A DNA stretch of 64,000 nt from Micromonospora haikouensis (GTDB taxonomy: Bacteria; Actinomycetota; Actinomycetes; Mycobacteriales; Micromonosporaceae), in the NCBI RefSeq assembly GCF_900091595.1, contig NZ_FMCW01000012.1:152886-216885 (forward strand). The letters are read 5' to 3'. This document shows positions 8,037-18,910 of the stretch, in pieces; within the stretch, counting starts at the first letter, position 1, and each line of letters begins with the position of its first letter. The notes beneath the pieces are model-generated. The model was given only the letters and a program-made list of their open reading frames with translations. It ran no database searches and had not been told where the DNA came from. The position numbers were made by a program, and so were the translations under genes.

Positions 8037-8683
8037 CAGGCCCCCTTGGCCGTCCGGGCGGTCGGCGATGTGGCGACGAGGTGCGCGGCGGGCTCCGAGT
8101 AGCCGATGCCCACCACCTTCGCGCCGTCGAAGTGGAACGAGGTGAGGCTGGCCAGCCCGCACTGCCGCTTGCGCGGGTCGTGCCAGAGCCGCTTGCGCTC
8201 GACGTACCGGCGCAGGGTCCAGATGGGGAGCTGGTGGGAGACCAGCACGGCCTCCCGGCCCTCGGCGGCGACGCGGGCCGCGTGCAGGGCGGCGAACATC
8301 CGCTCGGCGATGGCCCGGTACGCCTCACCCCAGCTCGGGGTGACCGGGTCGCGCAGCACCCACCAGTTGCGCGGGTCGCGGAACGACCCGTCGCCCGGGG
8401 AGACCTTCTTGCCCTCGAACCAGTTGGCGCTCTCGATCAGCCGCTCGTCCACCCCGACGGGCAGGCCGAACTGGGCGGCGATCGGCTCGGCGGTCTGCTG
8501 GGCGCGTTCGAGCGGGCTGGCCACCACGTGCACCACGTGCCGCTCGGCGAGCCCCTGGGCCGCCGCCTTGGCCATCTGCACGCCCAGCTCCGACAGGCGG
8601 AAGCCGGGCAGCCGGCCGTAGAGGATCTGGCCCGGGTTGTGCACCTCACCGTGCCGCAGCACGTGCACCACCGTCTTGCTCAC
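8036..8683 (-). CDS. histidine phosphatase family protein (phosphoglycerate mutase-like)
   Basis: 215 residues from a GTG at 8683, three bases after the hemL stop. It has the LRHGE phosphohistidine motif at the N-terminus (residues 9-13), a second Arg in ASPLERAQQTAE, and the C-terminal SHQLPIW His, all typical of the branch. No specific substrate can be assigned. Its fixed place between hemL and the thioredoxin gene is the usual actinobacterial order for this locus, which hints at a link to haem or cytochrome supply, although the name phosphoglycerate mutase is probably wrong. Confidence 0.88.
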   Translation of the reverse strand: MSKTVVHVLRHGEVHNPGQILYGRLPGFRLSELGVQMAKAAAQGLAERHVVHVVASPLERAQQTAEPIAAQFGLPVGVDERLIESANWFEGKKVSPGDGSFRDPRNWWVLRDPVTPSWGEAYRAIAERMFAALHAARVAAEGREAVLVSHQLPIWTLRRYVERKRLWHDPRKRQCGLASLTSFHFDGAKVVGIGYSEPAAHLVATSPTARTAKGA

Positions 8684-8686
8684 CGG

Positions 8687-10024
8687 TTACCCCCCGTTGC
8701 CTGCCGCTGCCGCCGCGTTCGCCGCCGCCGGCAGGGCCGAGGCGATCCGCTCCAGGGCGGCGTCGTCGATCGCCGCCGAGACGAACCAGGACTCGAAAGC
8801 GCTCGGCGGCAGGTAGACGCCGTCGGCGAGCATCGAGTGGAAGAACGCCCGGAACGCCGGGACCTGCTGGGTCCGCGCGCTGTCGTAGTCGACCACGTCG
8901 GCGTCCGTGAAGAAGATCGAGAACATGCTGCCCGCGTACGACAGGCGGTGCGGGACCCCGGCGGCGGCCAGCGCGTCGGCGGCGAGCTTGCCCACGACGG
9001 CGGCCGTGTCGTCGAGCCGGCGGTAGACGGCGTCGTCGGCCAGCCGCAGCGTGGCCAGGCCGGCGGCGCACGCGAGGGGGTTTCCGGAGAGCGTGCCGGC
9101 CTGGTAGACCGGCCCGGCCGGGGCGAGTCGCGCCATGATCTCCGCGCGCCCGCCGAAGGCCGCGGCGGGCAGCCCGCCACCCATGACCTTCCCGTACGTC
9201 CACAGGTCGGCGTCGACCGGGTCGAGCCCGTGCCAGCCGGAGCGGGACACCCGGAACCCGGTCATCACCTCGTCGACGATGAGCAGCGCGCCGTGCGCGT
9301 GGGCGATCCGGGCGAGCTGGGCGTTGAACCCGTCGCGCGGGGCGACCACGCCCATGTTGCCGGCCGCCGCCTCGGTGATGACGGCGGCGATGTGCTGCCC
9401 CTGCGCGGCGAACGCCTCCTCGACGGCGGCGACGTCGTTGTACGGCAGCACGATGGTCTCGCCCGCCGCCGCGCCGGTGACGCCGGGCGAGTCGGGCAGG
9501 CCGAGGGTGGCCACGCCGGAGCCGGCGGCGGCGAGCAGCGCGTCGACGTGCCCGTGGTAGCAGCCGGCGAACTTGATGATCTTGGAGCGGCCGGTGTGGC
9601 CCCGGGCCAGCCGGATCGCCGACATGGTGGCCTCGGTGCCCGAGTTGACCAGCCGGACCTGCTCGACCGGGGTCCGGTCGACGATCTCGGCGGCCAGCTC
9701 GACCTCGCCGGGGGTCGGGGTGCCGAAGCTGGTGCCCAGGGCGGCGGCGGCCTGGACGGCCTCGACCACCTCGGGGTGGGCGTGCCCGAGCAGCAGCGGC
9801 CCCCAGGAGCAGACGAGGTCGACGTAGCGCCGACCGTCCGCGTCGTAGAGCCAGGGACCCTCCCCCCGGACCATGAAGCGCGGCGTCCCGCCGACGGCCT
9901 GGAACGCGCGCACGGGGGAGTTGACCCCGCCCGGCACGATGGCGCGGGCGCGGTCGAACAGGGCCTCTGAGGCCGGCGCGTCGGCTGGGTAGCGGCCGGA
10001 TCCGGCGGAGAAGTCATCGGTCAC
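8687..10024 (-). CDS. hemL: glutamate-1-semialdehyde 2,1-aminomutase
   Basis: 445 residues from a GTG at 10024. It is a class III PLP aminotransferase that converts glutamate-1-semialdehyde to 5-aminolevulinate, the entry to tetrapyrrole synthesis. It shows [12 protein letters not shown] near the N-terminus, [15 protein letters not shown] for phosphate binding, DEVMTGFR, and the PLP lysine in [11 protein letters not shown] (about K279). Length is normal for the family. It leads the operon, so haem precursor synthesis and cytochrome c assembly genes would be transcribed together. Confidence 0.97.
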   Translation of the reverse strand: MTDDFSAGSGRYPADAPASEALFDRARAIVPGGVNSPVRAFQAVGGTPRFMVRGEGPWLYDADGRRYVDLVCSWGPLLLGHAHPEVVEAVQAAAALGTSFGTPTPGEVELAAEIVDRTPVEQVRLVNSGTEATMSAIRLARGHTGRSKIIKFAGCYHGHVDALLAAAGSGVATLGLPDSPGVTGAAAGETIVLPYNDVAAVEEAFAAQGQHIAAVITEAAAGNMGVVAPRDGFNAQLARIAHAHGALLIVDEVMTGFRVSRSGWHGLDPVDADLWTYGKVMGGGLPAAAFGGRAEIMARLAPAGPVYQAGTLSGNPLACAAGLATLRLADDAVYRRLDDTAAVVGKLAADALAAAGVPHRLSYAGSMFSIFFTDADVVDYDSARTQQVPAFRAFFHSMLADGVYLPPSAFESWFVSAAIDDAALERIASALPAAANAAAAAGNGG

Positions 10025-10199
10025 GATGCGGCCATTGTGTCAGCGCCGGACGGCGAATCGGCACCCACCCCTGATCGGGGTTACCGGGCTCACCCCTGCG
10101 GTGGGGCTCGACGAGGGCTGGGACGGTCGCTGCGGCGGGCCCCGCCGCGCCTGGTCGCCTCGACGGGCCGGGTGGGCGAGATCGCGATAGGCTGACCGG

Positions 10200-10535
10200 G
10201 TGGATCGTGCCGAACTGTCCATCACGGTACACCGGACGGGCGATGAAGCCGTGCTTCGCCTCGCCGGTGAGATCGACATGCTCACGGCCGCCCAGCTCTC
10301 GACCGCCGTCAACGAGGCGCTGGCCGACCCGCCGCCGCGCATCGTCCTCGACCTGGGCGGCGTCACCTTCTGCGACTCCCAGGGCCTGGGCACCCTGGTC
10401 GTCCTCAGCCGCAAGGCCAGCCACGCGCAGAGCCTGCTGGTCCTGACCAACGTCGGCGACTTCCTGCTGCGCGTCCTGGACATCACGGGCCTGCGCTCGG
10501 CCCTCATGATCCGCAACGGCGCGCCCGCCGACTGA
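10200..10535 (+). CDS. STAS domain anti-sigma factor antagonist
   Basis: 111 residues from a GTG at 10200. A single STAS domain of the SpoIIAA/RsbV type, with the phosphorylatable serine in TFCDSQGLGTLV. Such proteins bind and neutralise an anti-sigma kinase when unphosphorylated and are dephosphorylated by PP2C/SpoIIE phosphatases. No cognate kinase or sigma factor is adjacent, but several PP2C and kinase genes of the same signalling class lie within the window. It is monocistronic and convergent with an ABC permease, sharing a hairpin terminator. Confidence 0.9.
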   Translation: MDRAELSITVHRTGDEAVLRLAGEIDMLTAAQLSTAVNEALADPPPRIVLDLGGVTFCDSQGLGTLVVLSRKASHAQSLLVLTNVGDFLLRVLDITGLRSALMIRNGAPAD

Positions 10536-10563
10536 CCCGGGCGCCGGTCGCACCCCGGGTCAG
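10532..10563. terminator. perfect hairpin containing both stop codons
   Basis: CTGACCCGGG (10532-10541) pairs exactly with CCCGGGTCAG (10554-10563) across a 12-nt loop. The TGA in the left arm ends the STAS gene and the TCA in the right arm is the TGA of the ABC permease, so the stem serves both convergent transcripts. Confidence 0.65.
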
Positions 10564-12209
10564 CGCGGCAGGTCGCGGCGGCGGAACGCCAGCAGGCCCG
10601 CCGCCGACAGGGCCGCCGCGGTGGCGGTGAGCGCCAGCAGCGGCGTGCGGGGGACGGGGCCGCCCAGCACCTGCGGGGTGTGGGTGAACGGCGACAGGTC
10701 CAGCAGCCACTGGCTCAGCTCCAGCACCGCGCCGAGCTGCCCGAGCAGCAGGCAGGCCGCGAGCGCCGCCCAGGCCACCCCGACGCTGACGCGCGGCAGC
10801 AGGCCGAACAGCAGCACCGCCACGCCGACCAGCACCCACACCGCCGGCACGTGCGCCAGCGCCGCCCCGGTCAGCCGGGGCACCCGCCCGGCGACGTCGC
10901 CGATGCTGAGGCCGTACGCGAGCCCGGTCACCAGGCCCGTGACGACCAGCACGGCCGTCGGGCCGAGCAGGGCGAAGGCGAGGTGGCCGAGCAGCCAGCG
11001 GGACCGGCTCACGCCGGTGGCGAGCACCGGCTCGGCCCGCTGGGCGGTCTCCTCGGCCCGCATCCGCAGCGCGGCCTGGATGCCGTAGCCGGCGGCGGCG
11101 AGGGCGGTGATGCTCAGGGTCGCCCCGAGGTACGCCTCGGCGACCGACGCGGAGCCGCCCAGGCGCTCCATCAGCCGGGCGACGGCCTCGTTGCCCTCCA
11201 CCGCGCTGCCGGCCGCCTCGGCCGCGCCGCCGAGCACCGCCCCGAGCGCCGCCGCGCCGACCGTCCAGCCGAGCAGCGCGACCCGGTTGAGCCGCCAGGC
11301 CAGCCCCAGCGGGCCGGCGAGGGCACCACCGGCGGTGGCCGGGCCGAGCCGCTGCGGCAGCACGCCGGCACCGAGGTCCCGCCGGGCGGCCAGCCCCGAC
11401 GCCAGCGCCCCGACCAGGGCGGTCAGCACGACCAGCACCGCCAGGGGCCACCATCGCTCCGAGGTGTAGGGGTGGGTGCGCTGGGCCAGGCCCAGCGGGG
11501 AGAGCCGGCTCAGCCACTCCACCCCGCCGGCGTCCCCGGCGAGCCGGACCAGGTACGCCACGCCGAGGACCGCGAGGCCCAGCCCCCGGGCGGCGCCGGC
11601 GCTCTCGGTGAGCTGCGCGGCGAGCGCGCCGACGGTGGCGAAGAACATGCCGGCGAGGGTCACCGACAGCCCGAACGCCACCGAGCCGGCGGCCGGCAGG
11701 TCGGTGGCGACCAGGCCGCCGGCGACGAGCAGCCCGAGCAGCAGGTCCGCCGCGTACGTGACGAGCAGCGCAGCGGCCAGCGGCGCGGCCCGGCCGAGGA
11801 CGGTGGCACCGAGCAGCTCCCGCCGGCCCGCCTCCTCCTCGGTGCGGGTGTGCCGGACGACGACGAGCAGGCTGATCAGGCCCACGATCAGGTGCAGCAG
11901 CCCGGCCCGCTGGGTGGCGAGCGCGCCGACGCTGTCGCCGTACGCGGGGCCGAGCAGCGCCACGATCGACGGGTTGCCGGCGGTGGTGGCCAGGTATTCG
12001 GCGCGCTGGGCGGCGGTCGGGTACAGCTCGGCGTAGGTCGCCGCGTAGCTGGCGGGGAGGACGGCGATCACCAGCACCCAGATCGGCAGCAGGACGCGGT
12101 CGCGGCGCAGGATCAGCCGGACCAGGTGCCGGGTGCCGGTGAGCGGCCCGCCCCGCCCGGTGGCCGGGCGGCTCGTCGCGTCGCCCCGTGCGGCGGCTGC
12201 GCGGCTCAT
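10560..12209 (-). CDS. ABC transporter permease (large exporter type)
   Basis: 549 residues, ATG at 12209 overlapping the ATPase stop by 4 bases (ATGA). About a dozen hydrophobic segments, in two halves with a longer loop near the middle, resemble the actinobacterial ABC-2 type permeases annotated as antibiotic or polyketide exporters. No substrate-specific motif is visible. With the ATPase next to it and a divergent GbsR/MarR regulator it forms a self-contained efflux module, plausibly for drug or lipid export. Confidence 0.85.
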   Translation of the reverse strand: MSRAAAARGDATSRPATGRGGPLTGTRHLVRLILRRDRVLLPIWVLVIAVLPASYAATYAELYPTAAQRAEYLATTAGNPSIVALLGPAYGDSVGALATQRAGLLHLIVGLISLLVVVRHTRTEEEAGRRELLGATVLGRAAPLAAALLVTYAADLLLGLLVAGGLVATDLPAAGSVAFGLSVTLAGMFFATVGALAAQLTESAGAARGLGLAVLGVAYLVRLAGDAGGVEWLSRLSPLGLAQRTHPYTSERWWPLAVLVVLTALVGALASGLAARRDLGAGVLPQRLGPATAGGALAGPLGLAWRLNRVALLGWTVGAAALGAVLGGAAEAAGSAVEGNEAVARLMERLGGSASVAEAYLGATLSITALAAAGYGIQAALRMRAEETAQRAEPVLATGVSRSRWLLGHLAFALLGPTAVLVVTGLVTGLAYGLSIGDVAGRVPRLTGAALAHVPAVWVLVGVAVLLFGLLPRVSVGVAWAALAACLLLGQLGAVLELSQWLLDLSPFTHTPQVLGGPVPRTPLLALTATAAALSAAGLLAFRRRDLPR

Positions 12210-13123
12210 CGCGTCGCCCCGGCCGGCGCGGCGTCGGGCGCGGCCGTCCCGTAGTGCCGCAGGAACAGCTCCTCCAGGGTGGGCGGCCGGCTGACCAGGC
12301 TGCGTACGCCGATCTCGGTGAGCCGGCGCAGCGCGGCGTCGAGGGCCGGGGTGTCCACGTCGAAGCGGACACGGTCGCCGTCGACCCGCAGGTCGTGCAC
12401 GCCGGGCAGCCCGGCCAGCCCGTGCGGCGGCCCGGCCAGCTCGGCGTCGACGCTGGTGCGCTGGAGGTGGCGCAGCTCGCTCAGGGTGCCGGCCTCGGCG
12501 GCCCGGCCGCTGCGGATGATCGTCACCCGGTCACAGAGGGCCTCGACCTCGCCGAGGATGTGGCTGGAGAGCAGCACGGTGCGGCCGTCGGCGCGGGCCC
12601 GGCGGACCCAGTGCTGGAAGACCTCCTCCATCAGCGGGTCGAGCCCCGAGGTGGGCTCGTCGAGGATCAGCAGCTCGGCGTCGGAGGCGAGGGCGGCGAC
12701 CAGCCCGACCTTCTGCCGGTTGCCCTTGGAGTAGGCCCGGCCCTTCTTGCGGGGGTCCAGCTCGAAGGCGGCGAGCAGCTCGTCGCGGCGGGCGCGGTCG
12801 AGGCCGCCGCGCATCCGGCCGAGCAGGTCGATCACCTCGCCGCCGGTCAGGTTGGGCCACAGCGTCACGTCGCCGGGCACGTACGCGAGCCGGCGGTGCA
12901 GGGCGACGGCGTCGCGCCACGGGTCGCCGCCGAGCAGCCGGACGGCTCCCGCGTCGGCGCGGAGCAGGCCGAGCAGCACGCGGATGGCGGTGGACTTGCC
13001 GGCCCCGTTGGGGCCCAGGAACCCGTGCACCTCGCCGGCGCGGACGGTCAGGTCGAGCCCGTCGAGCGCCCTGGTCCGGCCGAAGGTCTTCACCAGGCCG
13101 GAGATCTCTATCGGAGTTTCCAC
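12206..13123 (-). CDS. ABC transporter ATP-binding protein
   Basis: 305 residues from a GTG at 13123. Walker [10 protein letters not shown] (about 39-47), Walker [13 protein letters not shown], and H-loop SSHILGEVE. The signature motif is YSKGNRQKV rather than LSGGQ, as is common in the DrrA/export subgroup. A C-terminal domain of about 80 residues follows, typical of ABC-2 exporters. It is translationally coupled to the permease downstream. Expression is probably set by the divergent regulator at 13211. Confidence 0.93.
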   Translation of the reverse strand: METPIEISGLVKTFGRTRALDGLDLTVRAGEVHGFLGPNGAGKSTAIRVLLGLLRADAGAVRLLGGDPWRDAVALHRRLAYVPGDVTLWPNLTGGEVIDLLGRMRGGLDRARRDELLAAFELDPRKKGRAYSKGNRQKVGLVAALASDAELLILDEPTSGLDPLMEEVFQHWVRRARADGRTVLLSSHILGEVEALCDRVTIIRSGRAAEAGTLSELRHLQRTSVDAELAGPPHGLAGLPGVHDLRVDGDRVRFDVDTPALDAALRRLTEIGVRSLVSRPPTLEELFLRHYGTAAPDAAPAGATR

Positions 13124-13133
13124 GCTTCCGAAG

Positions 13134-13167
13134 CTACAGTGATTTCAGAAAGTTGTGAAGTCTGTAG
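13134..13167. promoter_or_regulatory. palindromic operator between ABC exporter and GbsR/MarR gene
   Basis: An outer inverted repeat CTACAG (13134-13139) / CTGTAG (13162-13167) encloses TTCA (13144-13147) / TGAA (13156-13159). The site lies in the 87-bp divergent gap and is AT-richer than its surroundings. It is a likely binding site for the regulator encoded at 13211. Confidence 0.5.
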
Positions 13168-13210
13168 AACCTGAGGCACGATCAGATACCCGACCGCCGA
13201 GGAGAGCCCG

Positions 13211-13723
13211 ATGAGCGCCGCCGATCCGCCCCGCCGCAACGAGGAGGCGGTCCACCACTTCGTCGAGCGGATGGCCATGGCCTTCGCGGAGGTCGGCTTC
13301 CCCCGGATGGCGGCCCGGGTGCTGTTCACGGTCATGAGCGCGGACGACCCGCTGACCGCCGCCGAGATCGGCGAGCGGCTCGACGTCAGCGCGGCGGCCG
13401 TCTCCGGCGCGGTCCGCTACCTGACCCAGTTCGGCATGCTGGTCCGCGAGCCGGTGAAGGGCTCCCGCCGCGACCGGTACCGGCTGCCCGACAACCCCTG
13501 GTACGAGGGGACCATCACCAAGACCGGGATCTACAAGAACCTCATCGACCTCGCCGACGGCGGGGTCGACGCCCTGAACGGACGCGGCACCGTGGCCGGC
13601 GAGCGGGTCTCCGAGATGCGCGACTTCTTCGTCTTCGTCCAGGAGGAGATCGACTCGCTGGGCGAGCGCTGGCGGGCCCGGCGCGCCGCCACCGGGCACG
13701 GCAGGCACCCGGCCGACCGGTGA
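13211..13723 (+). CDS. GbsR/MarR family transcriptional regulator
   Basis: 170 residues, ATG at 13211 after a GAGGAGAG ribosome site. It has a winged helix-turn-helix (LTAAEIGERLDVSAAAVSGAVRYLTQFGML) and a wing with GSRRDRYRL, followed by helices for dimerisation. The GbsR-like N-terminus (FVERMAMAFAEVGFPRMAARVL) distinguishes it from plain MarR. This type commonly sits divergent to ABC-2 exporters in actinobacteria and represses them until a ligand binds, which fits the arrangement here. Confidence 0.9.
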   Translation: MSAADPPRRNEEAVHHFVERMAMAFAEVGFPRMAARVLFTVMSADDPLTAAEIGERLDVSAAAVSGAVRYLTQFGMLVREPVKGSRRDRYRLPDNPWYEGTITKTGIYKNLIDLADGGVDALNGRGTVAGERVSEMRDFFVFVQEEIDSLGERWRARRAATGHGRHPADR

Positions 13724-13778
13724 CCCGCCCCGTGCCGACCACCGCCCTGCCGGTCGGCCCGCCCCGCCGCCGCGCGGC

Positions 13779-14333
13779 CTAGAGGCTGTTGCCCCAGCGG
13801 GCCTGTTCGAGGAGTTCCACGGCACGGGCGCGGCCGTCCGGGGTGTCGCCGCGCAGCAGCGTCGTGGCCTCGTCGACCGCGTCGGTGAGCGCCCGCCACT
13901 GCGTCTCGCGCTCGCGGACCAGGTCGGACTGCGCGGCCAACTGCCGGGTCTTCACCCACAGCTCGACGAAGACCGACACCTTGGCCCGCAGCACCCACGG
14001 GTCGAACGGCTTGGTCAGGTAGTCCACCGCGCCGACCGCATACCCGCGCAGGGCCAGCTGGGCGTCCTTGTCGGCGGCGGTGAGGAAGATGATCGGCACG
14101 TGCCGGGTGCGTTCCCGCCGCTTGATGTGGCTGGCCGTCTCGAAGCCGTCCATGTCGGGCATCTGCGCGTCCAGCAGGATGACCGCGAAGTCGTCCACCA
14201 GCAGCTGCTTGAGCGCCGCCTCGCCGCTCTCCACCGCCACCGACTGCACCGGCAGCCCCTGGAGGATCGCCTCCAGGGCCATCAGATTCTCCCGCCGGTC
14301 GTCGACCAGCAGCGCCTTGGCCGTCTGAATCAC
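13779..14333 (-). CDS. single-domain response regulator with C-terminal coiled coil
   Basis: 184 residues, GTG at 14333 overlapping the stop of the hybrid kinase by 4 bases. The receiver domain fills residues 1-125: acidic pair DD near 11-12, phospho-acceptor Asp in [10 protein letters not shown] in FLTA, and K in DYLTKPFDP. After it comes a helical region ([23 protein letters not shown]) and no DNA-binding or enzyme domain. It is almost certainly phosphorylated by the adjacent kinase and acts by protein contact. The coupling suggests equal stoichiometry. Confidence 0.92.
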   Translation of the reverse strand: MIQTAKALLVDDRRENLMALEAILQGLPVQSVAVESGEAALKQLLVDDFAVILLDAQMPDMDGFETASHIKRRERTRHVPIIFLTAADKDAQLALRGYAVGAVDYLTKPFDPWVLRAKVSVFVELWVKTRQLAAQSDLVRERETQWRALTDAVDEATTLLRGDTPDGRARAVELLEQARWGNSL

Positions 14334-17300
14334 GAACTCTCCTCGCCTCGGCTGCCGCTCACCCAGGACGACATCAGCTCGATCAGCTCGTCCAGGTCGA
14401 CCGGTTTGGTGATGTAGTCGCTGCCTCCCGCCGCGAGCGCGGACTCGCGGTCCCCCGGCATGGCCTTCGCGGTCAGGAAGACGATCGGGAGGTCGGCGAA
14501 GTGGTGGTTGCGGCGGATCTGCCGGGTCGTCTCGTAGCCGTCCTGGTCGGGCATCATCGCGTCCATCAGCACGATGTCCACCTCCGGATGCTCGGCCAGC
14601 AGGCGGACCCCGTCCGCCCCGTTGTCCGAGTACAACACGGTCATACCGTGCAACTCCAATGCGCTGGTCAGAGCGAAGACATTTCGCACATCGTCGTCGA
14701 TGATCAGCACGGTCACGCCCTCCAGCCGGCGGGTCCCCGGCGCCTCGGCCGGCTCCGGCAGCTCCAGCGGGGGCATGAGCAGCGACGACGGCAGGCCCGC
14801 CCGGGCCGGCGAGGGCGGCGCGGGCGCGACCACCGCGTCCGGCGCCAGCACCTCCGGTACGTAGAGGGTGAACGTCGAACCCTCCCCGGGCGCCGAGCTG
14901 ACCGTGATCGACCCGCCGAGCAGACGGGCCAGGTCCCGGCTGATCGACAGGCCCAGCCCCGTCCCGCCGTACCGGCGGCTCGTCGTGCCATCCGCCTGCT
15001 GGAACGCCTCGAAGATCAGCGACAGCTTGTCGTCCGAGATGCCGATGCCCGTGTCGATCACCGTGAAGGCGATCACCTGGCGGGCGTTGGTCAGCGCCGG
15101 GACGTCGAACACGACGTTCTCGGGGGCCGGGGCGATGCGCAGCGTCACCGCGCCGTTGTCGGTGAACTTCACCGCGTTGGAGAGCAGGTTGCGCAGGATC
15201 TGCTGCAACCGCCCCGCGTCGGTGACCAGCGCCGGGGGCAGCTCCTTGGCCAGCCGCACCTGGAAGTCGAGGCCCTTCTCCTCCGCCTGCGGGGCGAACG
15301 CCTGCTCGACGTACCCCCGGATCTCGGTGAACTGGACCTCCGTCGGCTCGACGTCCATCCGGCCCGCCTCGATCTTCGACAGGTCGAGGATGTCGTCGAT
15401 CAGGCGCAGCAGGTCCGAGCCGGAGCCGTGGATGGTGCGGGCGAACTCGATCTGCTTCGGGGTGAGGTTCTGCTCGGAGTTCTCCACCAGCAGCCGCGCG
15501 AGCAGCAGCAGCGAGTTCAGCGGCGTACGCAGCTCGTGGCTCATGTTGGCCAGGAACTCCGACTTGTACGCCGACGCCCGGGTGAGCTGCTGCGCCTTGT
15601 CCTCCAGGCCGAGCCGGGCCAGCTCGATCTCCCGGTTCTGGGTCTCGATGTTGGCCTTCTGCTCCGACAGGAGCTGGGCCTTGTCCTCCAGCTCGGCGTT
15701 GGTGCGCTGCAGCTCGGCCGACTGCTCCTGCAGCTCGTGGGCCAGCCGCTGCGACTGCGCCAGCAGCTCCTCGGTGCGCCGGTTGGCCTGGATGGTGTTG
15801 ACGGCCACGCCGATGGTCAGCACCAGCCGCTCCAGGAACGTCAGGTGCAGGTCGGGGAAGGCCGCCACGCCGGCGAACTCGATCACGCCGAGCAGCTCGC
15901 CCTCGAACAGGACGGGGAGCACGACCAGGTCGGCCGGCGGGGTGTTGGCGAGCCCGGAACGCAGGGTGAGCCGGCCGTCCGGCGAGGCGCTCACCCGGAT
16001 CGTCCGGCGGGAGAGCGCGGCCTGCCCGACCAGTCCCTCGCCCGGCCCGAACGTGACGTCGTGCCCCCGCGCCACGTAGCCGTACGAGGCGGTCAGCCGC
16101 AGCCGCATGCTGCCGTCCGAGGTGTCCGCCAGGAAGAACGCGCCGAGCTGCGCGTCGACCAGCGGGGTCACCTCCATCATGATCATCCGGCAGACCTCGC
16201 CGAGGTCGCGCTGCCCCTGGAGCAGGCCGCCGATGCGGGCCAGGTTGGAGTCCAGCCAGCCCTGCTCGGCGTTCTTCTTCGTCGTCTCCCGGAGGGTGAC
16301 GATCATCTGGTTGATGTTGTCCTTCAGGTCGGCGACCTCGCCCTGCGCCTCGACCGCGATCCGCTGGGTCAGGTCGCCCCGGGTCACCGAGGTCGACACC
16401 TCGGCGATGGCCCGGAGCTGGGTGGTGAGCGTCGAGGCGAGCTGGTTGACGTTCTCCGTGAGGTCCCGCCAGGTGCCCGAGACGCCCTTCACCTGGGCCT
16501 GTGCGCCCAGCTTGCCCTCGATGCCGACCTCGCGGCCCACCCGGGTCACCTCGTCGGCGAACGACCGGAGCTGGTCCACCATCGTGTTGACGGTGTTCTT
16601 CAGCTCCAGGATCTCGCCCTGCGCGTCCACCGTGATCTTCTGCGACAGGTCACCCTTCGCCACCGCCGTGGTCACCGAGGCGATGTTGCGCACCTGCGAC
16701 GTCAGGTTCGACCCCATCGAGTTCACGTTGTCCGTGAGGTCACGCCACGTGCCGGAGACGCCCTTGACCTGGGCCTGACCGCCCAGCTTGCCCTCGGTGC
16801 CCACCTCCCGCGCCACCCGCGTCACCTCGTCGGCGAACGAACTGAGCTGGTCCACCATCGTGTTCACCGTCGACTTCAGCTCAAGGATCTCGCCCCGGGC
16901 ATCCACCGTGATCTTCTGCGACAGGTCACCCTTCGCCACCGCCGTGGAGACCTGGGCGATGTTGCGCACCTGGGCGGTGAGGTTCGACGCCATCGAGTTC
17001 ACGTTGTCGGTCAGGTCCCGCCACGTGCCGGCGACGCCGCGCACCTGGGCCTGACCGCCCAGCTTGCCCTCGGTGCCCACCTCCCGCGCCACCCGCGTCA
17101 CCTCGTCGGCGAACGAACTGAGCTGGTCCACCATCGTGTTCACCGTCGACTTCAGCTCCAGGATCTCGCCCCGGGCATCCACCGTGATCTTCTGCGACAG
17201 GTCACCCTTCGCCACCGCCGTGGTCACCGAGGCGATGTTGCGCACCTGCGACGTCAGGTTCGACGCCATCGAGTTCACGTTGTCGGTCAGGTCCCGCCAC

Positions 17301-18697
17301 GTGCCCAGCACGCCCTTGACCTGGGCCTGGCCGCCCAGCTTGCCCTCGGTGCCCACCTCCCGCGCCACCCGTGTCACCTCGTCGGCGAACGAGCTGAGCT
17401 GGTCCACCATCGTGTTGACGGTGTTCTTCAGCTCCAGGATCTCGCCCTGCGCGTCCACCGTGATCTTCTGCGACAGGTCGCCCTTCGCGACGGCCGTCGA
17501 GACCTGCGAGATGTTGCGGACCTGGCTGGTCAGGTTGCCGGCGAGCTGGTTGACGTTCTCGGTGAGGTCGCGCCAGGTGCCGGAGACCCCGCGCACCTGC
17601 GCCTGACCGCCCAGCTTCCCCTCGCTGCCCACCTCCCGCGCCACCCGCGTCACCTCGTCGGCGAACGAACTGAGCTGGTCCACCATCGTGTTGACGGTGT
17701 CCTTCAGCTCCAGGATCTCGCCCTGCGCGGCGACGGTGATCTTCTGCGACAGGTCGCCCCGGGCGACGGCCGTCGAGACCTGGGCGATGTTGCGCACCTG
17801 CGCCGTCAGGTTCGACGCCATCGAGTTGACGCTGTCGGTGAGGTCCTTCCAGGTGCCGGCGACGTTCGGCACGTCGGCCTGGCCGCCCAGCTTGCCCTCC
17901 GTGCCCACCTCGCGCGCCACCCGGGTCACCTGCTCGGCGAAGAGGCGCAGCGTGTCGGTGAGCGAGTTCATCGTGTCGGCCAGCTCGGCGACCTCGCCGC
18001 GCGCCCCGACCGTGATCTTCTGCGACAGGTCGCCCCGGGCCACCGCCGTCGCCACCTGGGAGATCGACCGCACCTGGCCGGTCAGGTTCGACGCCATGGT
18101 GTTCACCGAGTCGGTGAGGTCCTTCCAGGTGCCGGCCACCCCGCGCACGTCGGCCTGGCCGCCGAGCTTGCCCTCGGTGCCCACCTCCCGGGCCACCCGG
18201 GTCACCTCGTTGGAGAACGACGAGAGCTGGTCGACCATCGTGTTGACCGTGCGGCCGATCCGCAGGTACTCGCCGCGCAGGGGGCGGCCGTCGATCTCCA
18301 GCGCCATGTGCTGCGAGAGGTCGCCGTCGGCCACCGCCACGATCACCCGGGCGATCTCGGTGGTCGGCCGGCCCAGGCCGTCGATCAGCGAGTTGACGGC
18401 CCGCTGGTCCTCCGCCCAGGAACCCTCCAGCCCCTCCTCCTCCAGGCGCTCGTTGAGCCGGCCGTCCCGACCGACGACCCGGCTGATCCGCAGCAGGTCG
18501 CGGTGCTGCCGCTCCTGGAGGGCCACCACCTCGTTGAAGGCGTCCGCCACCTCGCCGGCCGCGCCCGCCCGGGGCCGCAGCCGCACCTTCAGGTCACCCC
18601 CACGCACGCGCCGCAGCGCCTCCGCCAGCTCGCCGAGCAGAGCGGCCTGGTCCGGCGCGGACGGGTCCGCGGCTACCGGGTGTTTCGCCGTGGTCAT
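14330..18697 (-). CDS. poly-HAMP hybrid histidine kinase (Nik1/group III-like architecture)
   Basis: 1455 residues from the ATG at 18697 (GAGGA seven bases upstream). No membrane segment is seen, so it is cytoplasmic. Residues about 20-820 are a ladder of HAMP modules: nine with the GDL(S/T)Q-type core (RGDLSQKIT and variants), alternating with divergent modules ([20 protein letters not shown] and variants), giving a 92-residue (276-bp) period. Then come a GAF domain, a coiled coil, HisKA ([14 protein letters not shown], His about 1053), HATPase ([24 protein letters not shown]) and a C-terminal receiver (VLMDAMMP, Asp about 1377). The alternating poly-HAMP stack matches fungal osmosensing Nik1-type kinases. 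It is coupled to the receiver protein downstream. Confidence 0.95.
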   Translation of the reverse strand: MTTAKHPVAADPSAPDQAALLGELAEALRRVRGGDLKVRLRPRAGAAGEVADAFNEVVALQERQHRDLLRISRVVGRDGRLNERLEEEGLEGSWAEDQRAVNSLIDGLGRPTTEIARVIVAVADGDLSQHMALEIDGRPLRGEYLRIGRTVNTMVDQLSSFSNEVTRVAREVGTEGKLGGQADVRGVAGTWKDLTDSVNTMASNLTGQVRSISQVATAVARGDLSQKITVGARGEVAELADTMNSLTDTLRLFAEQVTRVAREVGTEGKLGGQADVPNVAGTWKDLTDSVNSMASNLTAQVRNIAQVSTAVARGDLSQKITVAAQGEILELKDTVNTMVDQLSSFADEVTRVAREVGSEGKLGGQAQVRGVSGTWRDLTENVNQLAGNLTSQVRNISQVSTAVAKGDLSQKITVDAQGEILELKNTVNTMVDQLSSFADEVTRVAREVGTEGKLGGQAQVKGVLGTWRDLTDNVNSMASNLTSQVRNIASVTTAVAKGDLSQKITVDARGEILELKSTVNTMVDQLSSFADEVTRVAREVGTEGKLGGQAQVRGVAGTWRDLTDNVNSMASNLTAQVRNIAQVSTAVAKGDLSQKITVDARGEILELKSTVNTMVDQLSSFADEVTRVAREVGTEGKLGGQAQVKGVSGTWRDLTDNVNSMGSNLTSQVRNIASVTTAVAKGDLSQKITVDAQGEILELKNTVNTMVDQLRSFADEVTRVGREVGIEGKLGAQAQVKGVSGTWRDLTENVNQLASTLTTQLRAIAEVSTSVTRGDLTQRIAVEAQGEVADLKDNINQMIVTLRETTKKNAEQGWLDSNLARIGGLLQGQRDLGEVCRMIMMEVTPLVDAQLGAFFLADTSDGSMRLRLTASYGYVARGHDVTFGPGEGLVGQAALSRRTIRVSASPDGRLTLRSGLANTPPADLVVLPVLFEGELLGVIEFAGVAAFPDLHLTFLERLVLTIGVAVNTIQANRRTEELLAQSQRLAHELQEQSAELQRTNAELEDKAQLLSEQKANIETQNREIELARLGLEDKAQQLTRASAYKSEFLANMSHELRTPLNSLLLLARLLVENSEQNLTPKQIEFARTIHGSGSDLLRLIDDILDLSKIEAGRMDVEPTEVQFTEIRGYVEQAFAPQAEEKGLDFQVRLAKELPPALVTDAGRLQQILRNLLSNAVKFTDNGAVTLRIAPAPENVVFDVPALTNARQVIAFTVIDTGIGISDDKLSLIFEAFQQADGTTSRRYGGTGLGLSISRDLARLLGGSITVSSAPGEGSTFTLYVPEVLAPDAVVAPAPPSPARAGLPSSLLMPPLELPEPAEAPGTRRLEGVTVLIIDDDVRNVFALTSALELHGMTVLYSDNGADGVRLLAEHPEVDIVLMDAMMPDQDGYETTRQIRRNHHFADLPIVFLTAKAMPGDRESALAAGGSDYITKPVDLDELIELMSSWVSGSRGEESS
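16700..17960 (-). repeat. 276-bp tandem repeats encoding HAMP pairs
   Basis: Near-identical blocks recur every 276 bp: the string CAGCTTGCCCTCGGTGCCCA appears at 16785, 17061 and 17337, with variants at 17613 and 17889. The middle units are almost identical at the DNA level, including silent positions, which implies recent duplication or gene conversion. Confidence 0.85.
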
Positions 18698-18910
18698 CGC
18701 ATTCCTCGCTGAGTTCCGGGGGCCGCCGGCGCCCGTCGAACGCACCGGCCGTTCCCTCATTGTGCCCGGCTGGGCTCCGGGGACGCGCCGCCCGCCGGCC
18801 CGCCACGCCCGGCGACACCGCCGTCGACGCCGACGCCGGCCCGCGCGGCGCGGCGGGCCGACCGCCGGATCAGCTTGGCGCGGGGCCCGGCGGCGGTGGA
18901 GGATACGAAG

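Noticed and set aside
8036..8683. Assignment of the histidine phosphatase as glycolytic phosphoglycerate mutase.
   Set aside because: Only the general superfamily motifs are present, and the operon context points to haem/cytochrome genes.
16700..17960. Regular repeats that might suggest a CRISPR array.
   Set aside because: The 276-bp period is coding and encodes HAMP modules; there are no short repeats with unique spacers.
14501..18712. A 1403-residue open frame on the plus strand.
   Set aside because: It is the antisense shadow of the poly-HAMP kinase: His/Arg/Gln-rich, no domain, and its repeats mirror those of the real gene.
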